64,000 nucleotides of DNA from Streptomyces cacaoi (GCF_006539165.1 NZ_BJMM01000010.1:1-64000), one strand, 5' to 3'. Shown: positions 45,244-54,598, counted from the first letter of the stretch. A program made the numbers and translations. Notes: a model not told the origin generated them from the sequence alone.

Positions 45244-45296
45244 GGCAGTACGGGCAGTGGGGGTGTGCGCCGCACACCCCCACTGCCCGTACTGCC
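45244..45296. terminator. Perfect 25-bp hairpin, bidirectional terminator
   Basis: Arms 45244-45268 and 45272-45296 are exact reverse complements around a 3-nt loop (GCC). The hairpin lies between the stop of the + strand dioxygenase-fold gene and the stop of the convergent small-protein gene at 45323, so it can terminate both. Confidence 0.9.
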
Positions 45297-45322
45297 CGTA
45301 TCCACGAGGCGCTCCGCGGTCT

Positions 45323-45592
45323 TCAGGAACCGGAGCCGCTCCCGCCGGGACCCTCGGAGCCGCCGCCCTGCTTGCCGGGGCCCTCGGAGCCGCCCCGGCC
45401 CGAGCCGCCGCCGCGCTGGTCGTCGGCGTACTTCTCGGCGGCCTCCTTCGCCTTCTGTGTGCCGGACTTGATCTTGTCGCTGTACTTGCCCTTGGTCCGG
45501 TCGTCAGCGGTCTGTGCGGCCTTGTCCAGGCCCTTCTGCACCTTGTCACCGTGCTTGCTCAGCATGTTCTTGACCGAGTCCATGAAACCCAT
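45323..45592 (-). CDS. MT0933/Rv0909-type antitoxin-like small protein
   Basis: An 89-residue protein. Residues 1-60 (MGFMDSVKNMLSKHGDKVQK, then DRTKGKYSDKI) match the actinobacterial family annotated as antitoxin of the Rv0909 type, with a Lys/Asp-rich amphipathic helix. The C-terminal 30 residues are a Gly/Ser-rich flexible tail. No toxin gene is recognisable beside it, so the antitoxin name is by family only. A second ATG 9 nt in is possible. GGAAGG precedes the start. Confidence 0.75.
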   Translation of the reverse strand: MGFMDSVKNMLSKHGDKVQKGLDKAAQTADDRTKGKYSDKIKSGTQKAKEAAEKYADDQRGGGSGRGGSEGPGKQGGGSEGPGGSGSGS

Positions 45593-45635
45593 CGCGGCCA
45601 CCTTCCTTCCCGGCCGTCCGGGCTGCCCGGACGGC

Positions 45636-46034
45636 TCATTTGCGGGCGTTGTCACCGGTCCCGCTGTCGGCCGCGGCGTCGGCCGACTGCTGCTTGGGGA
45701 TGCCGACGCCGCCGTCGGCCTCGGCCTCCTCCCGGGGCTGCGCCGTTGCCGTGTCCGGGTCGGCCGGCGGCTCCTGGGCCGGCTCGTCGTGCTCGCCGGC
45801 CGCGGCGGGAGCCGGCTTCTGCCCGACCGCGGGGGCGTTCTCGTCCCCGGCCGCCGGGCGGGCGCCGGCGGACGCCGGTGCGTCGTCCCCGGCGTCCCGG
45901 GAGGGGGCCGCGGAGGCGCCGGGGGCGTCGCCGCCGGTGTCCTGCTCCGCGGCGTCCGGTGCCGGACGTGCGGCGGCGGATCCACCGGGTGTCTTGCCGG
46001 AAGAACGACGGAGAAGCTTCGCAAAAACGCCCAT
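45636..46034 (-). CDS. Small acidic, Ala/Pro-rich protein of unknown function
   Basis: A 132-residue protein. A short basic N-terminus (MGVFAKLLRRSSGKTPGG) resembles the amphipathic start of its downstream neighbour. The rest is a disordered Ala/Pro/Asp/Glu-rich stretch. It lies 43 bp upstream of the antitoxin-like gene on the same strand, so they are probably cotranscribed, and it is divergent from miaA. The function is not recognised. Confidence 0.55.
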   Translation of the reverse strand: MGVFAKLLRRSSGKTPGGSAAARPAPDAAEQDTGGDAPGASAAPSRDAGDDAPASAGARPAAGDENAPAVGQKPAPAAAGEHDEPAQEPPADPDTATAQPREEAEADGGVGIPKQQSADAAADSGTGDNARK

Positions 46035-46217
46035 ATCTACTCCAGACCTTACTCGTGTGGGCGAAATCCCGCGCCTTGCGGAGCGTCCCTTTGCGCCGCC
46101 CCGGGGCACCGGTGCGGAAACCGGCTGTGGGAACCTCGCAACTGGCAACGACAGCCTTGGCCGCAGCGTCACGTCGCTCGTTCGGGAAGCGGCACCGGGA
46201 TTTGCGAGACTTACGGC

Positions 46218-47222
46218 GTGAACGCAGCTGTCCCCTCTCCGTGTCCGAACCGGTCGCCGGGCCCCTCCGCGCACGCCTCCCCGCTTCGCTCCCGGGACCT
46301 CCCCCCGGTGCTCGCGGTCGTCGGCCCCACCGCCGCCGGCAAGTCCGACCTGGGGGTCTTCCTCGCACAGCAGCTGGGCGGAGACGTGATCAACGCGGAC
46401 TCCATGCAGCTGTACCGCGGCATGGACATCGGTACGGCCAAGCTGACCGTCGAGGAGCGCCAGGGGGTCCCGCACCATCTGCTGGACATCTGGGACGTCA
46501 CCGTCTCGGCGAGCGTCGCCGAGTACCAGCGGCTGGCCCGCGCCGAGATCGACCGGCTGCGCACCGCCGGGCGGGTGCCGGTCCTGGTCGGCGGCTCGGG
46601 CCTGTACGTGCGCGGCGCGCTCGACGCCATGGACTTCCCCGGCACCGATCCCGAGGTCCGGGCCCGGCTGGAGGAGGAGCTGGCCGAGCACGGTCCCGGG
46701 CCGCTGCACGCCCGGCTGGCCGCGGCGGACCCGGAGGCGGCCGCCGCCATCCTGCCGGGCAACGGGCGGCGCATCGTCCGTGCGCTGGAGGTCATCGAGA
46801 TCACCGGCCGGCCGTTCACCGCGAACCTGCCGCGGCACGAGTACGTGTACCCGGACACGGTGCAGATCGGCGTCGACGTCGCGCGGCCGGAGCTGGATGA
46901 GCGGATCGCGGGCCGCGTCGACCGGATGTGGCAGGCGGGCCTGGTCGACGAGGTGCGCGCCCTGGTGGACGCGGGGCTCCGGGAGGGACGCACCGCTTCC
47001 CGTGCGCTCGGCTACCAGCAGGTGCTGGCGGCGCTGGCGGGGGAGTGCACCGAGGAGGAGGCGCGCGCCGAGACGGTCCGTGCCACCAAGCGTTTCGCAC
47101 GCCGGCAGGACACCTGGTTCCGGCGTGACCCGAGGGTGCACTGGCTCAGCGGGGCCGTCGCGGATCGTGCGGAACTCCCGGGTGCCGCGCTGGCGTTGGT
47201 TGCGCGAGCGGTCACAGCCTGA
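46218..47222 (+). CDS. miaA: tRNA dimethylallyltransferase
   Basis: A 334-residue enzyme that transfers dimethylallyl to A37 of tRNAs reading UNN codons. Walker A is VVGPTAAGKSDLG, and the substrate motifs are INADSMQLYRGMDIGTAK and VPHHLLDI. The tRNA-binding region contains TASRALGYQQVLAAL and TKRFARRQDTWFRRD. The first 28 residues are an unconserved extension, so an internal start is possible. GTG at 46218. Confidence 0.94.
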   Translation: MNAAVPSPCPNRSPGPSAHASPLRSRDLPPVLAVVGPTAAGKSDLGVFLAQQLGGDVINADSMQLYRGMDIGTAKLTVEERQGVPHHLLDIWDVTVSASVAEYQRLARAEIDRLRTAGRVPVLVGGSGLYVRGALDAMDFPGTDPEVRARLEEELAEHGPGPLHARLAAADPEAAAAILPGNGRRIVRALEVIEITGRPFTANLPRHEYVYPDTVQIGVDVARPELDERIAGRVDRMWQAGLVDEVRALVDAGLREGRTASRALGYQQVLAALAGECTEEEARAETVRATKRFARRQDTWFRRDPRVHWLSGAVADRAELPGAALALVARAVTA

Positions 47223-47324
47223 TCACGTCATGGCATCGGGAAGCCCAGCGTGACAATTCCGTTCTCTCCGGCGTGCCATCATCGAGCATCGTTCGAAGCC
47301 GTGATGCCGGAGTGGGGAGGGCGT

Positions 47325-47909
47325 GTGGCGATGGAGGCCGGCCCTCGTGACGACGACGGGACGCCCGTCCGCGGCGTGCCGCACGCCCGTGCGGGCTCAG
47401 CGGCGCACGACGTCCCCTCGCCCTCCGTTTCCGAACCGGCCGAGGAGCCAGGGCCGGAGCCCGCGCTCGGTCCCGGCGGTCTGCCGGAGGGCGAAGGAGA
47501 CGATGCGGCCGGTGTGAACAGCGTGGACGGTGTGGACGGGGACGAGGCCGTGCTCGCCGAGCCCGTCGAACCGCAGGAGCTGCGCCCCGCCCGGAAGCTG
47601 CGGCTGTGGCAGCTGGCACCGGTCGTCTTCCTCTGCGCTCTCGGCTCGCTGATGTTCGCCTTTCCGCTCGCCTTCGAGCCCGGCGGGGGCTCCAGCACGG
47701 GCGCCGTCGTCTCGATGCTGGGGCTGCTGCTGTGCGGCTGCGGGGCGGGGTGGGGCGTGATGGCCGCCCGCCGGGTCGGGCACACCTGGCCGGGGCTGCC
47801 GGCGAGGGGCTCGGGCAGACGGCCGGACTGGCGGGTCGTCCTGGTGTACGCGGTGATCGTGTGCACGCTCGTCGTGCTGGCCTTCTGGCGGGTCGACCGG
47901 CTTCGGTGA
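47325..47909 (+). CDS. Membrane protein with acidic N-terminus, unknown function
   Basis: A 194-residue protein. The first 95 residues are an acidic Gly/Pro/Glu-rich segment. Three hydrophobic helices follow (LAPVVFLCALGSLMFAFPLA, VVSMLGLLLCGCGAGWGVMA and VVLVYAVIVCTLVVLAFW). GTG at 47325 is 4 nt from GGAGG; ATG at 47331 is an alternative. It lies between miaA and dapF. Function unknown. Confidence 0.65.
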   Translation: MAMEAGPRDDDGTPVRGVPHARAGSAAHDVPSPSVSEPAEEPGPEPALGPGGLPEGEGDDAAGVNSVDGVDGDEAVLAEPVEPQELRPARKLRLWQLAPVVFLCALGSLMFAFPLAFEPGGGSSTGAVVSMLGLLLCGCGAGWGVMAARRVGHTWPGLPARGSGRRPDWRVVLVYAVIVCTLVVLAFWRVDRLR

Positions 47910-47926
47910 CCAGGCGCCCGCTCCCT

Positions 47927-47932
47927 TACGAT
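47927..47932 (+). promoter_or_regulatory. -10 box for leaderless dapF transcript
   Basis: TACGAT ends 7 nt before the dapF GTG at 47940. Confidence 0.55.
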
Positions 47933-47939
47933 CGATGCT

Positions 47940-48836
47940 GTGACCAGCGCGCAAGGAGTGCCCTTCCTCAAGGGACACGGCACCGAGAACGACTTCGTGA
48001 TCATCCCGGATCCGGACGGGGAGCTGGAACTGTCCCCCGAGGCCGTGGCCCGGCTGTGCGACAGGCGGGCCGGTGTCGGCGCGGACGGCGTGCTGCGGGT
48101 GGTCCGCTCGGCCGCCCACCCGGAGGCCCGGCACATGGCGGCCGAGGCCGAGTGGTTCATGGACTACCGCAACGCCGACGGCTCCGTCGCCGAGATGTGC
48201 GGCAACGGCGCCCGTGTCTTCGCCCGCCATCTGGAGCGTGCCGGGCTGGTCGAGCCCGGCGATGTCGCCCTCGCCACCCGCGCGGGCATCCGGCGGGCGC
48301 ACATCGCCAAGGAGGGCGGCGACGTCACCATCGGCATGGGCCGGGCGGAGCTCCCCGGTGGCACGGAGAGCACGGGAGACGCCGGCGCCGGACGGGTCCG
48401 GGTGAGCGCCGCGGGCCGGGAGTGGCCGGCGCGCAAGGTCGGGATGGGCAATCCGCACGCCGTCGCGTTCGTGACCGATCTCGCGGACGCGGGAAGCCTT
48501 CTGGACGCTCCCGGTGTCACCCCGCCCGATGCCTTCCCCGACGGCGTCAACGTCGAGTTCGTCGTGGACCGCGGGCCGCGGCACGTCGCGCTGCGGGTGC
48601 ACGAGCGCGGCTCGGGGGAGACCCGCTCGTGCGGTACGGGTGCCTGCGCCGTGATGGTCGCGGCGGCCCGCAGGGACGGCGCCGACCCCGTCCGGGACGG
48701 CGTCCCGGCGAGCTACACGGTGGACGTGCCGGGCGGCCGCCTGGTGATCACCGAACGGACGGACGGCGAGATCGAGATGACCGGCCCCGCGGTGATCGTC
48801 GCGGAGGGCGTCCTCGACCCCGCGCTGCTGTCCTGA
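47940..48836 (+). CDS. dapF: Diaminopimelate epimerase
   Basis: A 298-residue PLP-independent epimerase converting LL- to meso-diaminopimelate for lysine synthesis. The catalytic cysteines lie in ADGSVAEMCGNGARVFARH and SCGTGACAVM. Streptomyces peptidoglycan uses LL-DAP, so this enzyme mainly supplies the lysine branch. Leaderless GTG start predicted. Confidence 0.96.
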   Translation: MTSAQGVPFLKGHGTENDFVIIPDPDGELELSPEAVARLCDRRAGVGADGVLRVVRSAAHPEARHMAAEAEWFMDYRNADGSVAEMCGNGARVFARHLERAGLVEPGDVALATRAGIRRAHIAKEGGDVTIGMGRAELPGGTESTGDAGAGRVRVSAAGREWPARKVGMGNPHAVAFVTDLADAGSLLDAPGVTPPDAFPDGVNVEFVVDRGPRHVALRVHERGSGETRSCGTGACAVMVAAARRDGADPVRDGVPASYTVDVPGGRLVITERTDGEIEMTGPAVIVAEGVLDPALLS

Positions 48837-48850
48837 ACGCCTGCTGGACG

Positions 48851-48871
48851 CTCCGGCCCGCCGGGCCGGAG
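48851..48871. terminator. Terminator hairpin after dapF
   Basis: A perfect 9-bp stem CTCCGGCCC/GGGCCGGAG with a 3-nt loop, 15 bp after the dapF stop. Confidence 0.7.
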
Positions 48872-49028
48872 AAGTGAGACAAGAGAGCTGAAGAGAGCCG
48901 TCGACCCGGTAAACATCGCACGATGGGGTGATCCCACTCACGCTGGGCCCGACCCCGTCACCGATGAGTGATGGGGTCGGCAGCACGGCACTCCCCGGAC
49001 GGGGCGTGCCACCGAGCGGGAGGTGCCC

Positions 49029-51164
49029 ATGAGTGCGGTGCGCAGTCTGCGAAAACTCAGCAGAGCGGCGCTGTTGGGCGCCACCTCCCGCAACGCGCTG
49101 CCGGACGCGCTCGAACACGTGGCCAAGGTGCACAGGGCGCACCACCCCCGGGCCGATCTCCGCCCGCTGCGCCGCGCCTACGTCCTGGCGGAGTCCTCGC
49201 ACCGCGGTCAGATGCGCAAGAGCGGCGAGCCGTACATCACCCACCCCCTCGCCGTGACCCTGCTGCTGGCCCAACTCGGCGCCGAGACCACCACACTGAC
49301 GGCGTCGCTGCTGCACGACACCGTCGAGGACACCGAGGTGACGCTGGAGCAGGTACGCGCCGAGTTCGGTGACGAGGTGTGCTATCTCGTCGACGGCGTC
49401 ACCAAGTTGGAGAAGGTCGACTACGGAGCGGCGGCCGAATCCGAGACGTTCCGCAAGATGCTGCTGGCGACCGGCAACGATGTGCGCGTCATGTCGATCA
49501 AACTCGCCGACCGGCTGCACAACATGCGCACTCTCGGCGTCATGCGTCCGGAGAAGCAGGCCCGGATCGCCAAGGTGACCGCCGATGTGCTGATCCCGCT
49601 CGCCGAGCGGCTCGGCGTCCAGGCGCTCAAACGGGAGCTGGAGGACCTGGCGTTCGCCGTCCTCCAGCCCGAGGAGCACACCCGTACACGGGAGTTGATC
49701 CGCGAGCACACGGCGGACCCGGACCCGCTCACCGGCATCGCCTCCCGGGTGCGCCGGATGCTGCGCGAGGCCGGGATCGGGGCACAGGTGCTCATCCGCC
49801 CCCGGCACGCCCTCTCGGTGCACCGGCTGCGGCTCAAACGCGGGGACCGTGAGGGCCTGGGCCCCTGCGACTTCGGCCGGCTGCTGATCCTCGTCCAGGA
49901 GGACGCCGACTGCTACGCGGTGCTGGGCGAGCTGCACACCTGTTTCGCGCCGCTCGTCTCGGAGTTCAAGGACTTCATCGCGGTACCGAAGTTCAACCTC
50001 TACCAGTCGCTGCACACCGCCGTGGCCGACGAGGACGGGCAGGTCGTCGAGGTGCTGGTGCGCACCCGCCGGATGCACCGGGTCGCCGAGGCCGGTGTGA
50101 TCGCGCTCGGCGACCCGCACGCGGCCGCCACCCGGCCCGAGGAGAGCACCGAGCAGCCCGGCGAACGGCGCGACCCCACCCGGCCCGGATGGCTCTCCCG
50201 GCTCCTGGAGTGGCAGAGCCACGCACCCGACGCCGACACCTTCTGGACCGAGCTGCGCGACGAGCTGGCCCAGGACCGCGAGATCACCGTCTACTGCGCC
50301 GTGCCGGGGCCCGACAGCCCCGCGGGCGAGGCGCTGCCGCTGCCCGCCGGTGCCACCTGCGTGGACGCCGCGTACGCCCTGCTGGGGCAGGCGGGCCACC
50401 GCTGCATCGGGGCCCGGCTCAACGGCAGGCTGGCGGCGCTGACCACCCCGCTGCGCGACGGCGACGGACTCCAGCTCTTCCTGGAGGCCCAGGGCACCGA
50501 GCCCTCGGGGCCGTCCCCCGAGTGGCTCGGCCATGTGCGCACCCCGGCGGCGCGCCTGGCCATCCGGCAGTGGCTGGCCGCTTCGGGGACGTCCGGCGGC
50601 GACGACCGGGAGCGGAAGCCGGAGGCCGGCGCGCCGGAAGCGGACGACCGCGCCCGGCGGGAGCCCGTGGCGCCGGCAGCCGGGGAACAGGCCGCCGGCG
50701 CCACCGAGTCGACGCCCGTCGTCCCGGGCCGGCCGGACGCCCCCGTCCGGCTCGCGCGCTGCTGCACACCGGTGCCGCCGGACGCCGTGACGGGCTTCGC
50801 GGTCCGCGGCGGCGCCGTCACCGTGCACCGGGACACCTGCCACGCCGTGACGCGGATGACGAGCGCGGGGCGCACCGCCCTGCCGGTCCGGTGGGAGCGC
50901 GGCACCGCCGGCTGCCGGGTCACGTTGCGCGCCGAGGCGTTCGGCCGGCCCCGGCTGCTGGCCGACCTCACGGAGACGATCGCCGCCGAGGGCGCGGCCG
51001 TCGTCGCCGCCGACGTCGAACCCCCGCGCGAGCAGCGGGTGCGGCACACCTACACGCTGCACCTCCCGGACGCCTCCGGGCTGCCCGCGCTGATGCGGGC
51101 CATGCGGCAGGTCCCCGGCGTGTACGACGTCACGCGCGCCGTGCACCGGGCCGCCGCCAACTGA
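49029..51164 (+). CDS. rshA: RelA/SpoT-type (p)ppGpp synthetase/hydrolase (RshA)
   Basis: A 711-residue long RSH protein. The N-terminal HD hydrolase domain has YITHPLAVTLLLA and SLLHDTVEDTEV. The synthetase domain keeps EFKDFIAVPKFNLYQSLHTA and the catalytic Glu in VVEVLVRTRRMH. TGS-like and C-terminal zinc-finger/ACT regions follow (VRLARCCTPVPPDAV, then CHAVTRM). Both activities look possible. It corresponds to RshA, the second long RSH protein of Streptomyces beside RelA. ATG at 49029 has GGGAGG 5 nt upstream. Confidence 0.88.
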   Translation: MSAVRSLRKLSRAALLGATSRNALPDALEHVAKVHRAHHPRADLRPLRRAYVLAESSHRGQMRKSGEPYITHPLAVTLLLAQLGAETTTLTASLLHDTVEDTEVTLEQVRAEFGDEVCYLVDGVTKLEKVDYGAAAESETFRKMLLATGNDVRVMSIKLADRLHNMRTLGVMRPEKQARIAKVTADVLIPLAERLGVQALKRELEDLAFAVLQPEEHTRTRELIREHTADPDPLTGIASRVRRMLREAGIGAQVLIRPRHALSVHRLRLKRGDREGLGPCDFGRLLILVQEDADCYAVLGELHTCFAPLVSEFKDFIAVPKFNLYQSLHTAVADEDGQVVEVLVRTRRMHRVAEAGVIALGDPHAAATRPEESTEQPGERRDPTRPGWLSRLLEWQSHAPDADTFWTELRDELAQDREITVYCAVPGPDSPAGEALPLPAGATCVDAAYALLGQAGHRCIGARLNGRLAALTTPLRDGDGLQLFLEAQGTEPSGPSPEWLGHVRTPAARLAIRQWLAASGTSGGDDRERKPEAGAPEADDRARREPVAPAAGEQAAGATESTPVVPGRPDAPVRLARCCTPVPPDAVTGFAVRGGAVTVHRDTCHAVTRMTSAGRTALPVRWERGTAGCRVTLRAEAFGRPRLLADLTETIAAEGAAVVAADVEPPREQRVRHTYTLHLPDASGLPALMRAMRQVPGVYDVTRAVHRAAAN

Positions 51165-51310
51165 CCGTCCGCGCGCGGCTCCAGCCGACCCGCGAACGCG
51201 CCCCGCGCGCCCGCGCCGCCGTGCGCCCCCGGTGCCCCGCCGCACCCCGTTCGGGTGGACGGGCCCGGGCCGGGCCCGCGGCCGGCGACGGCGCTGGTAG
51301 CGATGACGGC

Positions 51311-52765
51311 ATGTCCCTCACACCTTCACGCACCGTGAACAGGCCCCGCTGGGGCACCGCGGGGCTGACCTCCGTCGCCGTGCTGGCCCTCGTCGCAGCG
51401 GCCCTGCCGAAGCCCGCACCGGCCGGCATCGGCGACCGTCTCTTCCCGCATCTGGGGAACCCCGGCTATGACGTCCGCTCCTACGACATCGCCTTCCGCT
51501 ACAGCGGCGACAACAGCAAGCCGCTGTCCGCCCGCACCCGGATCGACGCCCGGGTCACCGCGGACCGCATGGAGCGCTTCAACCTCGACTTCGCCTCCGG
51601 CAAGGTCCGCTCCGTCGAGGTCAACGGCCGGCCCGCCCGGTTCGCCAGCGCCGGGGAGGACCTCGTCGTCACCCCGCGGCAGCCCGTCACGCGCGGTACG
51701 CCGCTGCGTGTCGACGTGCGGCACACCAGCGATCCGAAGGCCCCCGAGGGCGGCTGGCTGCGTACCAAGGACGGCCTGGCCATGGCCAACCAGGCCGACG
51801 CGGCGCACCGGGTCTTCCCCTCCAACGACCATCCCGCGGACAAGGCCCGCTTCACCTTCCGGGTCACCGCGCCGCGTGAGCTGACCGTCGTCGCCGGGGG
51901 GCTGCCCGTCGGCCGGACCCGGGCGGGCGCCGACACGGTGTGGACGTACCGCTCCGCGCATCCGATGGCCACGGAGCTGGCCCAGGTGTCCATCGGCCGC
52001 TCCGCTGTGCTGCGTTCCACCGGCCCGCACGGGCTGCCGCTGCGGCACGTCGTCCCCGAGAAGCAGCGCAAGGCGCTGAAGCCCTGGACGGACCGGACGC
52101 CGCGGCAGATCGCCTGGATGGAGCGGCACGCGGGGCGCTACCCGTTCGAGACCTACGGGGTGCTCGCCGCCGAGGCACAGACGGGCTTCGAGCTGGAGAC
52201 ACAGACGCTCTCGCTGTTCGAGCGCCATGTGTTCACCTCCGACGGGTACCCGGACTGGTACAAGGAGGCACTGATGGTGCACGAACTCGCGCATCAGTGG
52301 TACGGCGACAGCGTCACCCCGCGCAGGTGGACCGATCTGTGGCTCAGCGAGAGCCAGGCCACCTGGTACGAGTGGCTCTACGGCGCCGAGCGGGGCGGCC
52401 CCTCGCTGGAGCGCAAGGCACGCGAGGCGTACCGGCAGTCGAACGCCTGGCGGAAGAGCTACGGCCCGCCCGCCCGGCTGAAGGCGGCGAAGGGCGGCGG
52501 CAAGCTCCAGCTGTTCAGCAACATCGTCTACGACGGTTCGGCGCTCGTGCTGTACGCGCTGCGGCAGCACATCGGGGAGCGGGCCTTCGCCGAGGTCGAG
52601 CGGGCCTGGCCGCAGCGGTACCGGGACGGCAACGCCTCGACGGCGGACTTCATCGCGCTGGTCGACGAGGTCTCCGGGAAGGACAGCACCGCGTTCCTGA
52701 AGCGGTGGCTGTACGGCACCAGGACGCCGCCGATGCCGGGGCACCCGGACTGGAAGAGCGCATGA
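51311..52765 (+). CDS. Secreted M1-family zinc metallopeptidase
   Basis: A 484-residue aminopeptidase-N-like protein. A signal peptide covers residues 1-38 (GLTSVAVLALVAAALPKPAPA). The zinc site is HELAHQWYG followed after 18 residues by a Glu in WLSESQATWYEW. The exopeptidase GAMEN motif is not intact (VLAAEAQTGFELETQ instead), so substrate choice may differ from classical aminopeptidases. The length covers only the N-terminal and catalytic domains. It is probably extracellular. Confidence 0.88.
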   Translation: MSLTPSRTVNRPRWGTAGLTSVAVLALVAAALPKPAPAGIGDRLFPHLGNPGYDVRSYDIAFRYSGDNSKPLSARTRIDARVTADRMERFNLDFASGKVRSVEVNGRPARFASAGEDLVVTPRQPVTRGTPLRVDVRHTSDPKAPEGGWLRTKDGLAMANQADAAHRVFPSNDHPADKARFTFRVTAPRELTVVAGGLPVGRTRAGADTVWTYRSAHPMATELAQVSIGRSAVLRSTGPHGLPLRHVVPEKQRKALKPWTDRTPRQIAWMERHAGRYPFETYGVLAAEAQTGFELETQTLSLFERHVFTSDGYPDWYKEALMVHELAHQWYGDSVTPRRWTDLWLSESQATWYEWLYGAERGGPSLERKAREAYRQSNAWRKSYGPPARLKAAKGGGKLQLFSNIVYDGSALVLYALRQHIGERAFAEVERAWPQRYRDGNASTADFIALVDEVSGKDSTAFLKRWLYGTRTPPMPGHPDWKSA

Positions 52766-52810
52766 CGGGGGCTCCCGGGCGCAGCGACCGCGTGCGCCCG
52801 GGAGCCCCCG
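52766..52810. terminator. Strong terminator after the M1 peptidase
   Basis: Perfect 18-bp arms (52766-52783 and 52793-52810) with a 9-nt loop start at the peptidase stop codon. Confidence 0.88.
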
Positions 52811-53039
52811 ACGGCCCGGGCGAGGGGCACCGCGGCGCAAACCGGGTGACTCCGCCTCCCGGCCGTGCGACCATCTGTGTCGTCCGCGCCCGGGCCCGAC
52901 CGGCCCCGGCGCGGCGGGCCGGGCCCGCGGGGCGGCCGGGGGCGGGAATCTTCCCCTCGCCGGATGCGTTGTCCCGGTACGGCGCGCAGGCCGCTGCCGG
53001 CGGCCCGTGCCCCTCATCCCTCCTACATTAAGGATCCAC

Positions 53040-54539
53040 TTGACCCTCTCTTCCTCCCTTCCACAGAACGGCCAGCGCACCGACCGGATGGACCGGAACA
53101 CCCGCCGAGCCGACGCCCTGATGGAAGAGGACGTCGCTCTGAGTCACGTGATCGACGAGAACCGTGACGGTGACCAGTTCGACCGCTCCGAGAGGGCGGC
53201 GCTGCGGCGCGTGGCGGGCCTGTCCACCGAGCTGGAGGACGTCACAGAGGTCGAGTACCGGCAGCTGCGCCTGGAGCGTGTGGTGCTGGTCGGCGTCTGG
53301 ACGTCCGGCACGGCGGCCGACGCGGAGAACTCCCTGGCGGAGCTGGCCGCGCTGGCCGAGACGGCGGGCGCCCATGTGCTCGACGGTGTGATCCAGCGGC
53401 GCGACAAGCCCGACGCGGCCACCTACATCGGCTCCGGCAAGGCCTCCGAGCTGCGGGACATCGTCCTGGAGACGGGCGCCGACACGGTGGTGTGCGACGG
53501 CGAGCTGACGCCGGGCCAGCTCATCCACCTCGAAGACGTCGTCAAGGTCAAGGTCGTCGACCGTACGGCGCTGATCCTCGACATCTTCGCGCAGCACGCC
53601 AAGTCCCGTGAGGGCAAGGCGCAGGTGGCGCTGGCGCAGATGAACTACATGCTGCCGCGGCTGCGTGGCTGGGGTCAGTCCCTGTCCCGGCAGATGGGCG
53701 GCGGCGGTTCCGGTTCCGCGGGCGGCGGTATGGCCACGCGCGGTCCCGGTGAGACGAAGATCGAGACCGACCGGCGACGGATCCGCGAGAAGATGGCCAA
53801 GATGCGCCGGGAGATCGCGGAGATGAAGACCGGCCGGGACGTCAAGCGGCAGGACAGGCGCCGCAACAAGGTCCCCTCGGTCGCGATCGCCGGGTACACC
53901 AACGCGGGCAAGTCCTCGCTGCTGAACCGGCTCACGGGCGCGGGTGTCCTGGTGGAGAACGCGCTGTTCGCCACGCTCGACCCCACCGTCCGCAAGGCCG
54001 AGACGCCCAGTGGCCGCGCCTACACCCTGGCGGACACGGTGGGCTTCGTGCGCCACCTGCCGCACCACCTGGTGGAGGCGTTCCGCTCCACGATGGAGGA
54101 GGTCGGCGAGTCCGATCTCATCCTGCACGTGGTCGACGGCGCGCACCCCTCGCCGGAGGAGCAGCTCGCCGCGGTCCGTGAGGTGATCCGGGACGTGGGC
54201 GCCGCCGAGGTGCCGGAGATCGTCGTCGTCAACAAGGCGGACGCGGCGGATCCGCTCGTCCTCCAGCGTCTGCTGCGTGCCGAGAAGCACGCGCTGGCGG
54301 TCTCGGCCCGCACGGGCCAGGGCGTCGACGAACTGCGGGAACTGATCGACACCGAACTGCCGCACCCGTCGGTGGAGCTGGAGGTCCTGCTGCCCTACAC
54401 CGAGGGCAAGCTGGTCTCCCGGGTGCACAGCCAGGGCGAGGTGCTCTCCGAGGAGCACACCGGGCAGGGCACGCTGCTCAAGGCCCGGGTGCACGAGGAA
54501 CTGGCGGGCGAGCTGCGCCGGTTCCAGCCGGTGGCCTGA
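53040..54539 (+). CDS. hflX: Ribosome-associated GTPase HflX
   Basis: A 499-residue GTPase that splits stalled or hibernating ribosomes. An N-terminal domain (about 80-200) is followed by a glycine-rich loop (MGGGGSGSAGGGMATRGPGE) and the G domain with GYTNAGKSSLLN, LADTVGFVRHLPHHLVEAF and NKAD. Start choice is uncertain. A TTG at 53040 follows TACATT (53024-53029) by 10 nt. ATG at 53007 or 53088 is also in frame. Confidence 0.85.
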   Translation: MTLSSSLPQNGQRTDRMDRNTRRADALMEEDVALSHVIDENRDGDQFDRSERAALRRVAGLSTELEDVTEVEYRQLRLERVVLVGVWTSGTAADAENSLAELAALAETAGAHVLDGVIQRRDKPDAATYIGSGKASELRDIVLETGADTVVCDGELTPGQLIHLEDVVKVKVVDRTALILDIFAQHAKSREGKAQVALAQMNYMLPRLRGWGQSLSRQMGGGGSGSAGGGMATRGPGETKIETDRRRIREKMAKMRREIAEMKTGRDVKRQDRRRNKVPSVAIAGYTNAGKSSLLNRLTGAGVLVENALFATLDPTVRKAETPSGRAYTLADTVGFVRHLPHHLVEAFRSTMEEVGESDLILHVVDGAHPSPEEQLAAVREVIRDVGAAEVPEIVVVNKADAADPLVLQRLLRAEKHALAVSARTGQGVDELRELIDTELPHPSVELEVLLPYTEGKLVSRVHSQGEVLSEEHTGQGTLLKARVHEELAGELRRFQPVA

Positions 54540-54561
54540 GCCGCCGGTCGCCCGACGACGA

Positions 54562-54598
54562 ACAGGCCCCGTCCCTCGGTACGAGGGGCGGGGCCTGT
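54562..54598. terminator. Bidirectional terminator between hflX and the protease gene
   Basis: 17-bp arms (one G:U pair) around a 3-nt loop lie between the convergent stops of hflX (54539) and the serine protease (54697). Confidence 0.88.

Noticed and set aside
45323..45592. CsbD-like general stress protein as alternative identity
   Set aside because: The sequence fits the MT0933/Rv0909 antitoxin-like family better; the CsbD pattern of glycines and lysines is missing.
47284..47298. LexA-like TCGAGC-ATC-GTTCGA sequence upstream of the 47.3 kb membrane protein
   Set aside because: The half-sites are separated by 3 nt instead of 4 and one half-site is imperfect, so the geometry does not fit the actinobacterial SOS box.
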